Source of the DNA: Enchytraeus crypticus
Taxonomy: Eukaryota > Annelida > Clitellata > Enchytraeida > Enchytraeidae
NCBI GenBank assembly: GCA_905160935.1
Contig: CAJHZI010000548.1
Span: 988,501-1,052,500, forward strand
DNA length: 64,000 bases
Direction: 5' to 3'
Shown here: piece by piece, positions 12,901 through 22,225 of the stretch
Layout of the letters: every line of letters starts with the position of its first letter
Numbering within the stretch: the first letter of the stretch is position 1
Made by a program: the position numbers and the translations under genes
Notes under the pieces: model-generated
Databases searched by the model: none
What the model was told of the DNA's origin: nothing
Seen by the model: the letters and a program-made list of their open reading frames with translations, nothing else

Positions 12901-13051
12901 GGACGGCGGTGTGATACCAGTTCCCACCTCGGACACGGATGTCTGCAGCACTCTATCCCTGGACCTGGCGACTAACAGGGATTTCTGGCAGAAGCAGGAA
13001 TGTACCTCTGCGAGATACTACATCTGCGAACGACCTAAGACTTGTCTTTAA
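4172..13051 (+). CDS. Secreted C-type lectin domain protein, 8 exons, 410 aa (gene span)
   Basis: Joining 4172-4247, 4938-5170, 7082-7319, 7852-7886, 8971-9028, 10488-10613, 11319-11522 and 12789-13051 gives 1233 nt (411 codons with TAA). All introns are GT-AG and all phases agree. Order: signal peptide (1-25); cysteine-containing, probably beta-rich domain (about 29-185); Thr/Ser/Pro linker (186-213); coiled-coil neck with hydrophobic residues in strict 3-4 spacing (225-253); C-type lectin domain (about 263-405). The lectin fold is shown by six Cys in long-form order and YWTAG in place of WIGL. EPN, QPD and WND are absent (FWQKQEC replaces the WND strand), so canonical calcium/sugar binding is doubtful. 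Inferred role: an oligomeric extracellular recognition or adhesion protein, possibly immune; the ligand is unknown. I do not recognise the N-terminal domain as a named family. Introns are full of SINEs. Confidence 0.85.
4399..4540. repeat. CTCA/CT microsatellite in lectin intron 1
   Basis: Mixed (CT)n and (CTCA)n tract. It gives a Leu-Ser-His-rich open frame on the + strand that is not a gene. Unlike most CT tracts here, it is not followed by the LINE-tail hairpin. Confidence 0.9.
4869..4919 (+). repeat. SINE A copy, 3' part only
   Basis: Begins CGCCCGTCACTGACATCGCT and ends with GAGTGAGGAAGCTGATGTTAAC. It stops 18 bp before the exon 2 acceptor; the SINE tail supplies the pyrimidine run used there. 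Confidence 0.85.
4938..5170 (+). CDS. Lectin gene exon 2: first half of N-terminal domain
   Basis: Acceptor CTGACCCAG, donor ACG|GTGAGC. Enters in phase 1 (split Asp codon) and leaves in phase 0. Encodes residues 26-103, beginning DADCCSTF, with a [14 protein letters not shown] strand and an FQFRWQT strand. The alternating hydrophobic pattern suggests a beta sandwich. GC content and codon use are clearly above the surrounding intron. Confidence 0.82.
5213..5425 (-). mobile_element. RTE-like LINE 3' end, 5'-truncated (antisense)
   Basis: Reading the minus strand gives the RGRDRPRF-like, [13 protein letters not shown]-like C-terminus of the reverse-transcriptase ORF, then the terminal hairpin CTGCCAGTAGGCAG and GCACTAAGAG. 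Same family as 44183-44957. It lies 43 bp after the exon 2 donor. Confidence 0.85.
5757..5813 (+). repeat. tRNA-derived SINE head (single copy)
   Basis: GGTAGCGAGCTAGC resembles an A box and GGTTCAAATCC is a perfect B box, about 40 bp apart as in a tRNA. It cannot fold as a complete tRNA and is preceded by an (ATT)n tract, suggesting a retroposed element. No second copy was found in this window. Confidence 0.5.
6195..7075. repeat. Diverged direct duplication flanking a SINE C
   Basis: Blocks at about 6195-6470 and 6795-7075 match in order: CATCTTTTTGATAA / CATCCTTTTGATAA, GAATTAGACGTATTATTT, then AGAGTCTTATTTGTTACATT, TTTCATTG, CTAGTTT and AATCTTCGTTATAATG. SINE C copy 6494-6716 sits between them. 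The second block ends next to the exon 3 acceptor. Confidence 0.8.
6494..6716 (+). repeat. SINE C (tRNA-derived), full-length copy
   Basis: A-box-like TAGCGTAGGGGTAACG and B-box-like GGGTTTGAATCTC, then a body with GGACATTCACTGGACTGGCT and a 3' end TAGTTGATCATTTCACTAT. Similar to the copy at 10619-10843. Confidence 0.85.
7082..7319 (+). CDS. Lectin gene exon 3: second half of N-terminal domain
   Basis: Acceptor ATATCCAG, donor GCCG|GTAAGA; phase 0 in, phase 1 out. Encodes residues 104-182, including [12 protein letters not shown], a motif seen in jelly-roll-like extracellular domains that follow an LQVWRP-type strand, and the closing [10 protein letters not shown]-rich against an AT-rich intron. 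The family is not recognised with certainty. Confidence 0.82.
7398..7497 (-). repeat. Degenerate SINE A
   Basis: Antisense match to GATATCAGTGACGGACGAG, CAGGATTTGAAC and CATACTGAT, ending CATCGTCACTGACTCCAGT. Much more diverged than the other copies, so older. Confidence 0.6.
7852..7886 (+). CDS. Lectin gene exon 4: 35-nt micro-exon
   Basis: Acceptor CATATTTCAG, donor TTCG|GTAGGT. Completes a Gly codon and encodes [11 protein letters not shown], the last Cys of the N-terminal domain and the start of the Thr/Pro linker. Supported by exact phase agreement with exons 3 and 5. Confidence 0.72.
8446..8592 (+). repeat. SINE A, diverged head and intact body
   Basis: B box GGTTCAAATCC at 8509-8519, then GGGCTCGCCCGTCACTGACA and TGAGGAAACAGACGTTAAC. 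The tRNA-like head is degraded. Confidence 0.8.
8681..8814 (-). repeat. SINE A, full-length copy
   Basis: Antisense. Ends GGCTCCAGCC (5' end of the element) and carries B box GGGTTTGAACCC and the shared 3' tail GTTAACGTCAGTTTC. It lies tail to tail with the + copy 90 bp upstream, giving a short inverted pair. Confidence 0.9.
8971..9028 (+). CDS. Lectin gene exon 5: Thr/Ser/Pro linker micro-exon
   Basis: Acceptor TTCATTTCAG, donor TGTC|GTAAGT. The 58 nt encode [19 protein letters not shown]: a linker with many potential O-glycosylation sites and a Cys pair just before the coiled coil that could link chains. Phase 0 in, phase 1 out, matching exon 6. Confidence 0.72.
9406..9534 (-). repeat. SINE A, full-length copy
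   Basis: Antisense copy in lectin intron 5: GTTAACGTCAGTTTCCTTAC, GATGTCAGTGACGGGAGAGC, then TCGAATATCTTACC and TTGGCTCCAGCC. Confidence 0.9.
9781..9974. repeat. (TA)n microsatellite
   Basis: Long alternating TA with ACATGTA and ACGTATA interruptions. It produces Ile-Tyr open frames on both strands that are not genes. Confidence 0.97.
10488..10613 (+). CDS. Lectin gene exon 6: coiled-coil neck
   Basis: Acceptor TATATCTGCAG, donor GGCT|GTAAGT. Encodes residues 214-255. Positions V225, L229, Q232, V236, L239, I243, I246, I250 and L253 alternate spacings of 4 and 3, a perfect heptad core. This resembles the trimerising neck that precedes the lectin domain in collectins, here without collagen repeats. 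C220 lies just before it. Confidence 0.8.
10619..10843 (+). repeat. SINE C, full-length copy abutting the exon 6 donor
   Basis: Starts right after GTAAGT of the exon 6 donor. B box GGTTCGAATCCC is perfect and A-box-like TAGCGTAAGGGTAACG lies upstream. The 3' end is GATCATTTCACTATAATGCG. Confidence 0.9.
11319..11522 (+). CDS. Lectin gene exon 7: N-terminal half of C-type lectin domain
   Basis: Acceptor TTTCCACAG, donor ATGG|GTTAGT. Encodes [15 protein letters not shown] and [16 protein letters not shown], the first three conserved Cys and the L-x-x-I/V-x-S segment of the CTLD fold, then the second helix (EELFLKTII). Splitting a CTLD between exons at this point is common. Confidence 0.88.
12326..12452 (+). 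repeat. SINE A copy in lectin intron 7
   Basis: GGCTCCAGCCAGTGGCGATG, ACCGCGGATCAGTACGTGCG, a damaged B box (AGTTAAAATC), then GCTCGCCCGTCACTGAC and GAGTGAGGAAACTGACGTTA. Confidence 0.9.
12584..12752 (+). repeat. SINE B, 3' part
   Basis: GGGGATTAACTGATAATATG, TATTCGTATCCCGACC and AAACTGGGATATAAGGGAAG match the 3' half of SINE B. It ends about 35 bp before the exon 8 acceptor. Confidence 0.75.
12789..13051 (+). CDS. Lectin gene exon 8: C-terminal half of C-type lectin domain and stop
   Basis: Encodes [10 protein letters not shown] (WIGL region), GWYWYDD, YRNWDGG, then [15 protein letters not shown] and YYICERP (Cys 4-6), then TAA. No EPN/QPD and no WND. The acceptor is a tandem GAG-AAG: starting at 12786 instead of 12789 adds one Glu and keeps the frame. 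Confidence 0.88.
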
Positions 13052-14395
13052 TTTCAGAGTTGGGCTAAAAATCGGTGTTCATTGGTTTCTGTTCATCTTT
13101 AGCTGCTTATCGTTGTTAAATATAGTAGAAAGAGGAAGAGATAGAGAGAAAGAATTGAAAGTAAATTGGTGATATTTTGATATGGATTGGTAAATATTTC
13201 TAATTTTTGTATTTGTTTTACTATTCGCTATCAAGCGAGCAAAGAGAACTACATTGAAATGAAGCCCACCTGGTTTTAACCTGAAGAATTCCTTTCTAAT
13301 CCATGAAAAGAATATAAAATTCATTATATGCAGGAGTTTCTAGATGACGAGATTGTGATAGTTTGCGAGAAGTGTGACCTCTACATTTGTGATCCGTTGT
13401 TTTCCAAGCATTCCTTGGGTTGGTAGTTTGGGGAGTTTTATTCAAAGATTTTCACATCGCTATTAGAATTAGCTCTACATTTTACAAGGCCACTCTTTCT
13501 ACTGGTAATAATGACGATTAAGTTACTTCGATTGATGAAATACTGCAGAGAATTTAAAGAACTTTCGGTTCTTGTTGAAGGAATTTTCTTCTATCATGTT
13601 GCAAATCGATTGTGGCCTTTCTTGCTACGCTACGCTATATATAGCGCTAATACCACATGGAAAATTGAGCGTCGCTTAATTGATATTAAACTCTTACTAT
13701 TTTGGTATGCTATTAGTTGACGAGCTACGCTATTAGTTGGGTGAAGTATGCTATTTATTAGGGTGGGTTTGCTAGTAGTCAGGTGAGTTATGCTATTAGC
13801 TGTGTGAGCTATTCTAATAATTGGATGAGGTATGTTATTAGTTGCGTTTGCTATGCTAATAGTTGAGTGAGCTACGATATTAGTTATTTAGGCTACATGC
13901 ATGCTATTAGGATTGCTTATATAACTCATTGAGAAAGCTTCCTATAGCTATGAGTTGTAGTAGGACGCAAAACAGGAACTAAAAAGAGAACAGAAGCATG
14001 AAGCTATTTTTACAAATCTATTGACGTAAATGAGGTAAATGCATTGAGACAGCTAATAGTCGTAAAGGCTTATTGTATTTATACAGCTTCACGATATGTA
14101 TTATGCTCGGTATGTCATATCACTGCCAGCTTAAATACTTACATGTTTTATCTATATCAAGCTCTGTGATGTGCTCCATTGTTCGTCTCATGAAATGTTT
14201 ATCACTGTGTGTTCTATTTTAAATAATTGAAGCTAATCAAGTACGATAATTACTTCTATTTATTGAAACAATCCGTTCACCTGACGATCAATACTCTATA
14301 AACAGCTGAATCATTTGAGCATTCTCTGCAGCATTGACTGGTTTCAGGTTCTAATTCCGCTCGAGGTAGTTTGTAACTTTAAGTAAAATCAATCA
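13052..14395. other. Lectin gene 3' flank
   Basis: No canonical AATAAA close to the stop codon; AATATAAAAT near 13311 is a possible variant. A run of TGCTATTAGTTG-like words at about 13700-13900 is a weak, degenerate repeat. No gene seen. Confidence 0.45.
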
Positions 14396-14440
14396 ATCAA
14401 TCAAGAAGAATTTAACGTCCGGTTCTAGGATATGCATCGG
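14395..14440 (-). repeat. LINE/SINE 3'-tail fragment with AATC repeats
   Basis: (AATC)n followed by GAATTTAACGTCCGGTTC, the reverse complement of a GAACCGGACGTTAAATTC tail with a tetranucleotide repeat. Similar fragments lie at 38335-38380 and 56870-56935. Confidence 0.6.
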
Positions 14441-14481
14441 GCCAACTATGCTTATAATTTCTTCAATAATATCAGTAACAC

Positions 14482-14722
14482 ACATTATAGTGAAATGATC
14501 AACTACATGTACGTTGATATCAATCACTTTTAATATTACGTGTTAAATCCGTTAGGACATTTTGTCCATTTTCCATGTAACCAATCTAGTGAATGTCCGA
14601 GATTTTACTCTCAGATCAGCGCGGCCGGGAATCGAACTCACGAGAGTTCAATTCACCTCAGGATCTCTCATTTTAAACTTCATGACGTTATCCATACCTC
14701 TAATTATTGCGCTATTGAGACA
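14482..14722 (-). repeat. SINE C, full-length copy
   Basis: Antisense: CATTATAGTGAAATGATCAA at the 3' end, B-box complement GGGAATCGAACTC and CATGACGTTA near the 5' end. Lies 1.4 kb after the lectin gene. Confidence 0.88.
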
Positions 14723-14902
14723 CTAAAATGGAAATTATATGTAGTGATCGAAATCTACATAGATTGCGACATTAAGAGGTTTATCGAATGGTGATTCTGC
14801 TTCTGTTAAGAGCTGCTATATCGTTGAGGGGCTTGTATCACGTAAGTGAAGTTTTGGAGTAACTCCCGAGTATCATATCTTAGTATGGCAAAACTTTATC
14901 TC

Positions 14903-15040
14903 GAATCATCATCATCATCGTATTCTCTTTAATCTCAGCTTTAGTCGGGATACGAATAGAGCTGCTCCACTCCTTACTATCTCATAACATATCAACAATC
15001 AATCCCTATTTTATTTAAGTTTTTAAATTTTTGATATTAT
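14903..15040 (-). repeat. SINE B, 3' part
   Basis: Antisense: (ATC)n, TCTCTTTAATCTCAGCTTTA and GTCGGGATACGAATAGAG, the complement of the shared SINE B end. Confidence 0.78.
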
Positions 15041-15423
15041 ATTTCGAATAACTATGAAATATCAAACTATTAAGGGGAAATATTCTTATTAGACCTGCTA
15101 GTTACACACGATAGAGATGCCCAATGAGAAAATTTATCAGCAACAAGGTGTAAGATAAGATTAGCATAGCTGTCAAACAGAGAATTGAGTGAAATGGAAG
15201 TGTTAGTCTGACAGGTGTTAAAATAAGTGGATAGATAACAGTAACTGCCTGTCAGGTTATGTATCTACCAGCAAATACTCTCATAAAGTTGAATCACTTT
15301 TATGTCGTGCCATTAAGATCTCAAATTTAACTAATCCAGTTAAAGGAAACGTCATTATAGCTCTGCAGGTGCTTCCGTTCTTAAAATTTCCAAGAGCTCA
15401 AAGATCAAGAAATTACTCAAAAA

Positions 15424-15466
15424 AGGAAAGAGAAAGGAAGAGTATCAGAGATAGAGAGAGAGAGAT

Positions 15467-15505
<39 letters not shown>
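15424..15505. repeat. (GA)n microsatellite
   Basis: GA-rich tract without the LINE-tail hairpin next to it. Confidence 0.9.
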
Positions 15506-15640
15506 ATGTAAGAGAAAAGCACTGCACTAGATATCGGATAAAGTCTTCATGAATAGTGAAGAGTAAAATATAAAATAATTCCATTATTGACAATCCTACA
15601 TGCATATATGTACATATATACAAATAGCTTTACACTTGTT

Positions 15641-15644
<4 letters not shown>

Positions 15645-15707
<63 letters not shown>
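15645..15707. repeat. (TA)n microsatellite
   Basis: Pure alternating TA. Confidence 0.97.
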
Positions 15708-15711
<4 letters not shown>

Positions 15712-15992
15712 CTTGGACGTTTCTGTTTCAAAGTGACCTTTTTTCTCCAGATTCTTGCCGTACAACCCGTTAATTCTCTTCCATATCTACTTTTCTAGGC
15801 TCTTATGAGATATGTACAAATTCTTGATACTTGCGGTATCATTAGCGAGCATACTTAAACGCCTTGTTATTAATGAACAACAGGGCCATTTACGAGCTAT
15901 CAGGTGACAATAAAAAAAATCAAATTTTTTAGTTCTTTACCAAATGGCCGAGAAATTGATCAAATCACAAATGTATACTATATTTTAATGTC

Positions 15993-16127
15993 GGCTGGAG
16001 CCAGTGGTGAAGTCGGTAAGATACTCGACCGCGGATGAGTACGTGCGGGTTCAAATCCTGAGCTCGCCCGTCACTAACATAGCTTTCGAGTGAGGAAACT
16101 GAAGTTAACCTTAGCTTTACCAGCTTT
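15993..16127 (+). repeat. SINE A, full-length copy
   Basis: GGCTGGAGCCAGTGGTGAAG, ACCGCGGATGAGTACGTGCG, perfect B box GGTTCAAATCC, then CTCGCCCGTCACTAACAT and GAGTGAGGAAACTGAAGTTA. Confidence 0.92.
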
Positions 16128-16580
16128 AGTCTTTAATTTTAAATCAATTTGGCATCTGATACGCTTTTATTTGCCCAGTCCAATTTCTACCAGATCGCTT
16201 TTACCACCACATTCAGTTATATTTTGTCTGTATTAATAGAGACACACCAAGCAGCTATCAGATGTATAATTCGCTGACGTCTACCCTTTCCGCAAGTGAT
16301 TTACTTTTGTCTAATATGCAAATAAGATGCTACATAAATGAGAGAAAATTTAAATATTTTATTGATATTGCATGCAAAGAAACTTTCATTCGTCGTAAAA
16401 TTGTCCATAGCTGCATTCTACAGGCGACAGAAGAAATTGCGTCGTGCTGCTGAATACCGGCATAAGCATGAACAGAATTAATTTCTGATGAAAGCGAGCG
16501 AGGCTTAGGTACTGAAAAAATAGTATTATGCCAGAAGGTTTGAGTGTTCAGCAACCCTAAATTTAAAGTAAAAAGCAAAA

Positions 16581-16793
16581 TACGCATTATAGTGAAATGA
16601 TCGACCATTTTGATATCTACTATCACTTTTAATACCACATGTTTAAACCGTTAGGCAATTTCGTCCATTTTCAGTGTAGCCAGTCCGGTGGATGTCCGAG
16701 ATTTTACTCTCAGCTCAGCGCGGCTGAGAATCGAACCAGCGAGAGTGCAATTAATCTCAGTATCCGTCATTTAAAACATCATGATGTTACATT
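16581..16793 (-). repeat. SINE C, full-length copy
   Basis: Antisense, from GCATTATAGTGAAATGATCG to CATCATGATGTTAC; B-box complement AGAATCGAACC. Followed directly by a (TTAA)n stretch and a CR1-like LINE fragment. Confidence 0.88.
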
Positions 16794-16814
16794 AATTAAT
16801 TAATTAATACGTCC

Positions 16815-17545
16815 ATATTTGCACGTGAGACAGCTGCTACAATTGGTGCTGCTCTTGTGCAATCGAAGTTGGACTACTGCAATTCCCTGCTTTTAAATCT
16901 CCCTGGGTGTGAGATTGATCGGTTGCAGTTTGTTCAGAATTCTCTTGCGCGAGCAATTTTTTGTAGTTCCAAGTACTCACATGTTACGCCTATTTTGGAG
17001 TCTTTGCACTGGCTAAAGATTAAAGAGCGTATCATTTACAAAACAGCTTCGTTGACCTATAAGTCCATCACCATCCCTGGACAAACTTATATGTCTCACT
17101 TGATTAAAGCGATGCAGCCTGCTATTACTCGGTCTTCTAAGTTAATTACTCTTGTGAGACCTAGCTTACCTTCACGCTCTAAGCTATCTAATCGTTCTTT
17201 CCAGCATGCTGCACCTCAGATCTGGAATTCTCTTTCATCCAATCTTCGGAAATCTTCATTTGAATCACATCAGCCTTTGCTTTCCTATGAGCAGTTTTAT
17301 AAGCAGTTGAAGACCTATCTTTTTCATCTCTTTTTTCTATCCAGTGTCCATGAGCAGCGACCTGCGCCTAAACCACCTTTTCTTTAACTCCCTTTACTTT
17401 GAACTGAATTTCTGGATTTTGGAATTTGCACCGTTTTTGGACCTTCATTTTTTGCTCGCCGGCTTGATTTTGTCTCAATAGTGCTCGATGTTGTCATTGA
17501 TGACTGTGGCACTCTAATTGTTGTTATTATTATTATTACTCATCT
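16815..17545 (+). pseudogene. CR1-like LINE, C-terminal ORF2 part and 3' UTR, 5'-truncated
   Basis: The frame includes LDYCNSLLLNLP, LQFVQNSLARAIF, SLHWLKIKERI and ENLR-type positions replaced by WNSLSSNLRKSS, the conserved stretch after the reverse-transcriptase domain of CR1/L2-group elements. It ends PKPPFL-stop. The 3' UTR (GCACCGTTTTTGGACC, then GGCACTCTAATTGTTG) leads into (ATT)n. The RT catalytic part is missing, so the copy is dead. A shorter copy of the same family is at 36640-36960. Confidence 0.85.
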
Positions 17546-18160
17546 AACCACCAAGGTATTGATACATTCTAAAAATTAACCTTAGCAGGATACCATAACG
17601 CTCTGTTGAAGTTCTTAATTTGTAGTGATGACTAAGGAATGACCAACCAGAAATGATCGGAGTAACAATGGACAAAGACATATGAATGAACATGTTAGGC
17701 ATGAAAGTAAATTTTATTGTAGACTAAAACTTATAGAAATAAACATCTACAGACTTAAAGCTATTCCAAGCAAAATACTTGAACTATTTTAAATGTTTTT
17801 AGGAATTTCAACAACTTGCAAAAGTAGCTATGATATTTACATGTATAACTAAAAGGAATTTAAACGTGTACCTGGTAAAGTTGTATCCTACCCTACTGTA
17901 TAAATGAGAACTGGTGAATTCCAGTTAATGATGAACTCGGTCATGAATAATTACTTTCCAGTATATCAGCTTGCCACGCTTCTTTTCGACATTTGCCTAG
18001 AAAAAGACTGCCCCTTGTTTCACTTTAGCAAATGATAATTTAGTAATTTTGAAAAATTTAGTTTTCTTTAATGTTACGATCAGATAAAAGTTTACGGTTG
18101 ATTGACTTAACTAAACTTCTTACAATCAAACTGAACCCTTTACAATCCACGCTGACAGCC
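17546..18160. other. Intergenic DNA
   Basis: Nothing recognised between the LINE tail and the 89-codon ORF. Confidence 0.4.
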
Positions 18161-18167
18161 GCAGTGA

Positions 18168-18437
18168 ATGGCTGAACTTTTTGATTCTCTAAATTCACCC
18201 ACGGATATAAGCTCTAGCCGGAACTCCAATAGCAGCGTCCCAAGTCCTGAATGGGGCTCGGTAATATCGTGTATCTATGACTCCTGCCGGAGCAATGATT
18301 GGCGTAAATTGGTATTTATACGACAACAAGATGTCGTCGTGTCTAGAATTCAGCATAGGATATCAGCTTCCGCTGACAATATGCATAACAATGTATGGGC
18401 ATCGTTTGCTGAGGCTATGAAGAAGATTTACGACTGA
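18168..18437 (+). CDS. Hypothetical single-exon ORF, 89 aa
   Basis: The ATG (CAGTGAATGG context) opens 89 codons with no simple repeat and a visibly higher GC content than the flanks. The product is Ser-rich at the N-terminus (SSSRNSNSSVPSPEWG) and then looks helical (FAEAMKKIYD at the end). A (GA)n tract follows about 50 bp after the stop. I recognise no family. It could be a retrocopy, a piece of a transposon ORF or a short gene. Confidence 0.3.
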   Translation: MAELFDSLNSPTDISSSRNSNSSVPSPEWGSVISCIYDSCRSNDWRKLVFIRQQDVVVSRIQHRISASADNMHNNVWASFAEAMKKIYD

Positions 18438-18740
18438 AGGATAAAGAACAGAGAGAATTAGGGCAGTTTGTAGAAACTGACAGAGAGAGAGAGAGAAGCG
18501 CAAGTTGTAAAGAAGCTATGAAAGTAATTGGGTGAGTAGTAAAATTGTTTTTATTGCTTTTCCCAGGGCTGGAGCACAAAAACTTTTTATAATTTGAAAG
18601 ATTTAACTCTTTTGTAATTCGTCGAGACTCTTCAGCTCATCTCTAGACAACTGCTGTGTAAAGAAGAAATAAATGTGAGCATAAACATGAAACCCAAGCG
18701 TCCTTTGTTATTATTCATCCCATCTAAGAGGTGTAAGATC

Positions 18741-18829
18741 AACATATGTATATATTAGACATATAATGTATATATTAGACATATAATGTATATATATATA
18801 TATAATATATATATATATATATTATATAT

Positions 18830-18909
<80 letters not shown>

Positions 18910-18918
18910 GGCTATATA
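18741..18918. repeat. (TA)n microsatellite
   Basis: TA tract preceded by repeats of TATATATTAGACATATAATG. Confidence 0.95.
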
Positions 18919-18920
18919 TA

Positions 18921-18972
18921 TATCCCGACCCTAGTTAAACTGGGATTCAATGGTAGATAATGATGATGATGC
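18921..18972 (+). repeat. SINE B 3' tail
   Basis: ATCCCGACCCTAGTTAAACT then GGGATTCAATGG and (GAT)n. A tail fragment caught between two TA tracts. Confidence 0.75.
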
Positions 18973-18975
18973 ATA

Positions 18976-19280
18976 ATATATATATATATATATATTATTT
19001 ATATATATATAATACATGTATATAGGCTATATATACATATATATATAATATACATATATACACATATATATATATAATATCTGTGCAATATATATATATA
19101 TATATTATTTATATATATAATACATGTATGTAGGCTATATATACATATATATATATAATATACATATATACACACACATATATATATAATATCTGTACAA
19201 TATATATATATATACATATATATATATTTAAATATATTTATATACATATTATATGCACATGTATATATATATATATATGT
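18976..19280. repeat. Tandem repeat of about 115 bp made of TA-rich DNA
   Basis: Two successive units share, in order, AATACATGTAT, AGGCTATATATACATAT, ACATATATACACA and TAATATCTGTGCAA / TAATATCTGTACAA. It is therefore a higher-order duplication, not plain (TA)n. Confidence 0.85.
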
Positions 19281-20375
19281 ATATACAGAGGTTCATGAAT
19301 TAACTGATAAATATTGTTACTGATATTGGAATGCTTTATGAACTTTTATCTTATTCGTATATAAATATATATTAATATAAATAGAAAAGCAGAGTATAGA
19401 AGTATGTGAAGGAGTTATATGCCATGGATCTGCCAATAGGCAATCACTTTGGGAAGAGAATTTTACTGCTAATATTTGTATCGCGTGTCTCTAAAAATAA
19501 AGACTAATAATTATCTGTAACAGTTACTAAAATGTCATTTTAAAAAATAAATTTTCTCAATTCAAATACTATAATTTAAATAGCATTTTAGAAGGACCAT
19601 TAGATTCATGCTAAGCAGCATCTAATGACAAGCTCGTATAACCTATACCCATGTGCTCTTATTTTAATTTGAAAGATCGCATTTCGCTTTATGACAAGAA
19701 TAATGATACCTAATTGGTATTACTTAGTTACTCAACATCTTTTCCGGAGGTTTATAAGTTCTAAATGTCATTTTGTCATTTACACGTGTCCTTGAGACTT
19801 TAACTAATGTAAAGATTTTCGCAAGACACGATTCTGCTAAATCCGCCCCTGGACTTCACATGTCTTGCATTTACGATTTTATGATTTTATTGTTCAAGTT
19901 GAAAATTAAATAAATAAGTAAATAAGTTATCAAATTTGGAACCAATTCAATTCTCAAAAAATGTTCATACTCGTCGCTTGATACGGTAGCGTGTGCCTGA
20001 TAATGAGCATCGGTATAAAGTTGAATAATTAGATTTCCCGAGTGGAGTCAAGCTCCTCAGACGTCTGTTGAATTTCCATGGATATGACACTGAAATAAAT
20101 TGCTTCCACATGTTTCATTGCCACGCTCTACGAATTAGAAATTCTTTTTCTTCTCCTCTTGAAGTCGTGTTCTTCTAAACTCTAGCATAGCAGGAATTTC
20201 TACTCCATAGTTACTGTAGTCAGTCTATCACGCGCTATATCCGGTCCGTTAGAGAATAGACTAACAGTAAAATAGAACTGCCGTAAGAGGACGCTAAGCA
20301 GGAACTAAGTGCATCATTGATCAGCAGTCAAAAATCTTCACAATCATGCTAAGGGCTCAAACATAATGAGTAGTC
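19281..20375. other. Intergenic DNA
   Basis: No gene or clear repeat family seen. Confidence 0.4.
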
Positions 20376-20377
20376 AG

Positions 20378-20640
20378 TTATCATTATTCAGCTATCGGTT
20401 ATCAGCTATCAGTAATCAGTTATCAGTAATCAGTTCTCAGCAGTCAGCTATCAGTTATCTGCTATCAGCTATCAGTTATCAGTAATCAGCTATCAGTTAT
20501 CAGTTATCAGTTTTTAGTAATATGCAGTCAGTTACCAGTAGTCATATATCAGTTATCAGTCATCAGTAATCAGTTATCAGCAGTCAGTTATCAGTAATGA
20601 GTTATCAATTATCAGTTATCTGTTATCAAATATCATGTCA
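20378..20640. repeat. TCAGTTATCAG-type short satellite
   Basis: Degenerate tandem words ATCAGTTATC, AGTAATCAG, AGCAGTCAG and AGCTATCAG over about 260 bp, with a unit of 9-10 bp. Confidence 0.9.
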
Positions 20641-20894
20641 TCGCTCTTTCAGTTAACATGAATGCCGAGGGTAATGTTTAAATCATGCCTTTAAAAACTT
20701 TCCAGCTTCCCATGGATTAGCATTCCAACTCATTAAATTCGTGAACTTATATCTGGGAGAATTACGCAGCTGATCGGTGTTACGAACCGAGAATATACAT
20801 ATCAAGAATATCAAGATAAGGTTTTAAAATATTACCTTCGCAGAGTCTCTGTTAAGATTTTAAGAAGACCAGAGTCTACTACTAAAAGTCTTAT

Positions 20895-20955
20895 GTCTCT
20901 CTTAGTGCACTGCATACTGGCAGGTCCATGGTATAAAACGACACTTGGACACTCT
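20895..20955 (-). repeat. RTE-like LINE 3' tail fragment
   Basis: CTCTCTTAGTGCACTGCATA then CTGGCAGGTCCATGG: terminal hairpin and tail only. Confidence 0.8.
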
Positions 20956-21825
20956 CGTAACCTTGATGGTATGTCTAGATATTTGTAATTAGCTATTTTT
21001 CATCTACCTTTTTGAAAGCTAGTCTACGATGCATTAGTATAGTAGGGATGGAGCTTCTGGAGTAAATAAAGCTGAAAGTTTAGTTTAACGTCTGTTTCCG
21101 TACCGCAGATGCATTACAATAGACGAAGCAGCCGTGTTTCGAAATCACAGACTCTAAGCATTCGGGCTTTCGTGCTACTTGCTCAGCCATTGACCAGTAC
21201 AAAAATATACTGAAACGAAACGAACTGACGAAGTGTATTTCACAAGGAAGAAGAAAAAATAAATTAAATCTAAAAGCATTATGCAGTGAACAAAAGACAA
21301 TCAGCGGAGAAATAAAAAATTACAAAATCTACGTACAATCGAATTAGAGAGTTGACCGTAGAAGAAGCTAATGCACTATATACTGAATGTTAGGAAGGCA
21401 AGCCTGGTTTTACCTCGACGTCACAAGCTCTGGGTGACAGACACGATTTATTTTTGGGAAGATTAATGGTCAGACGAGATCGATTCACGGGGGCGAAATG
21501 GGGCGGGTAAAGTGAAACCCCACCCCCTGTCTAAAAGAAACCACTGCCGAGTAAATAATTACAATAGTCTAATGTTGCAAGTTTTCCGACTTTTCAGTAA
21601 GAGGAATATTTGACATTATAGTAGCTTTATCAATGGATACTCTGTAGCATGTCATAAATGACTTAGATTTTGTGTTATGCTTTAAAAAAAAATTAACTAG
21701 CTAGAATTATGGAAAGTTTTGCATATTATTAAATGGTCAACGCTTTCAATGCAAAAATTGCCTTAGATATAAAGTTTAGTAGTAGCTTAAGGCTATCAGC
21801 AACTATTTTAATCTACATAGTGACA

Positions 21826-22071
21826 TAATCATCATTTCCCTTTAATCTCAGTTCACCTAACACCTGGATACGATTAGCCATATTTCAATTATCTCTGTCC
21901 CACACCGTAAAAATTTGTCAATTACTTTTTAGAACTTTGTTTTATCAATTTCTGAAGCCCGGGCGCTCACCAACCTTTCTGACGTTGGTTTGGATCTTAT
22001 TGCTTTATCGCCTATGACGTCACGTGCAGTCCACGGTTGGTCTATTCTTCAACAACCCAGACACAACACTA
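21826..22071 (-). repeat. SINE B, nearly full-length copy
   Basis: Antisense: (ATC)n, CCTTTAATCTCAGTTCAC, TGGATACGATTAG, then CGCTCACCAACCTTTCTGAC, GACGTTGGTTTGGATCTTA and CACGGTTGGTCTATTCTTCA, up to CAGACACAAC at the element's 5' end. It lies 150 bp before the orphan ankyrin-like exon. Confidence 0.85.
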
Positions 22072-22225
22072 GTAAAAATTGTACATTTTGACAACATAAT
22101 CTAAATTGTTAATTAGATAGTCTCTGCAACCACTATTAAGACAAAATTTGCATTAAACTAAGAAATTATCAAAGCATATTCTTTTGCACTATCACTTTGC
22201 TTGTTACAGTTTTTCTTTCTTTTAG

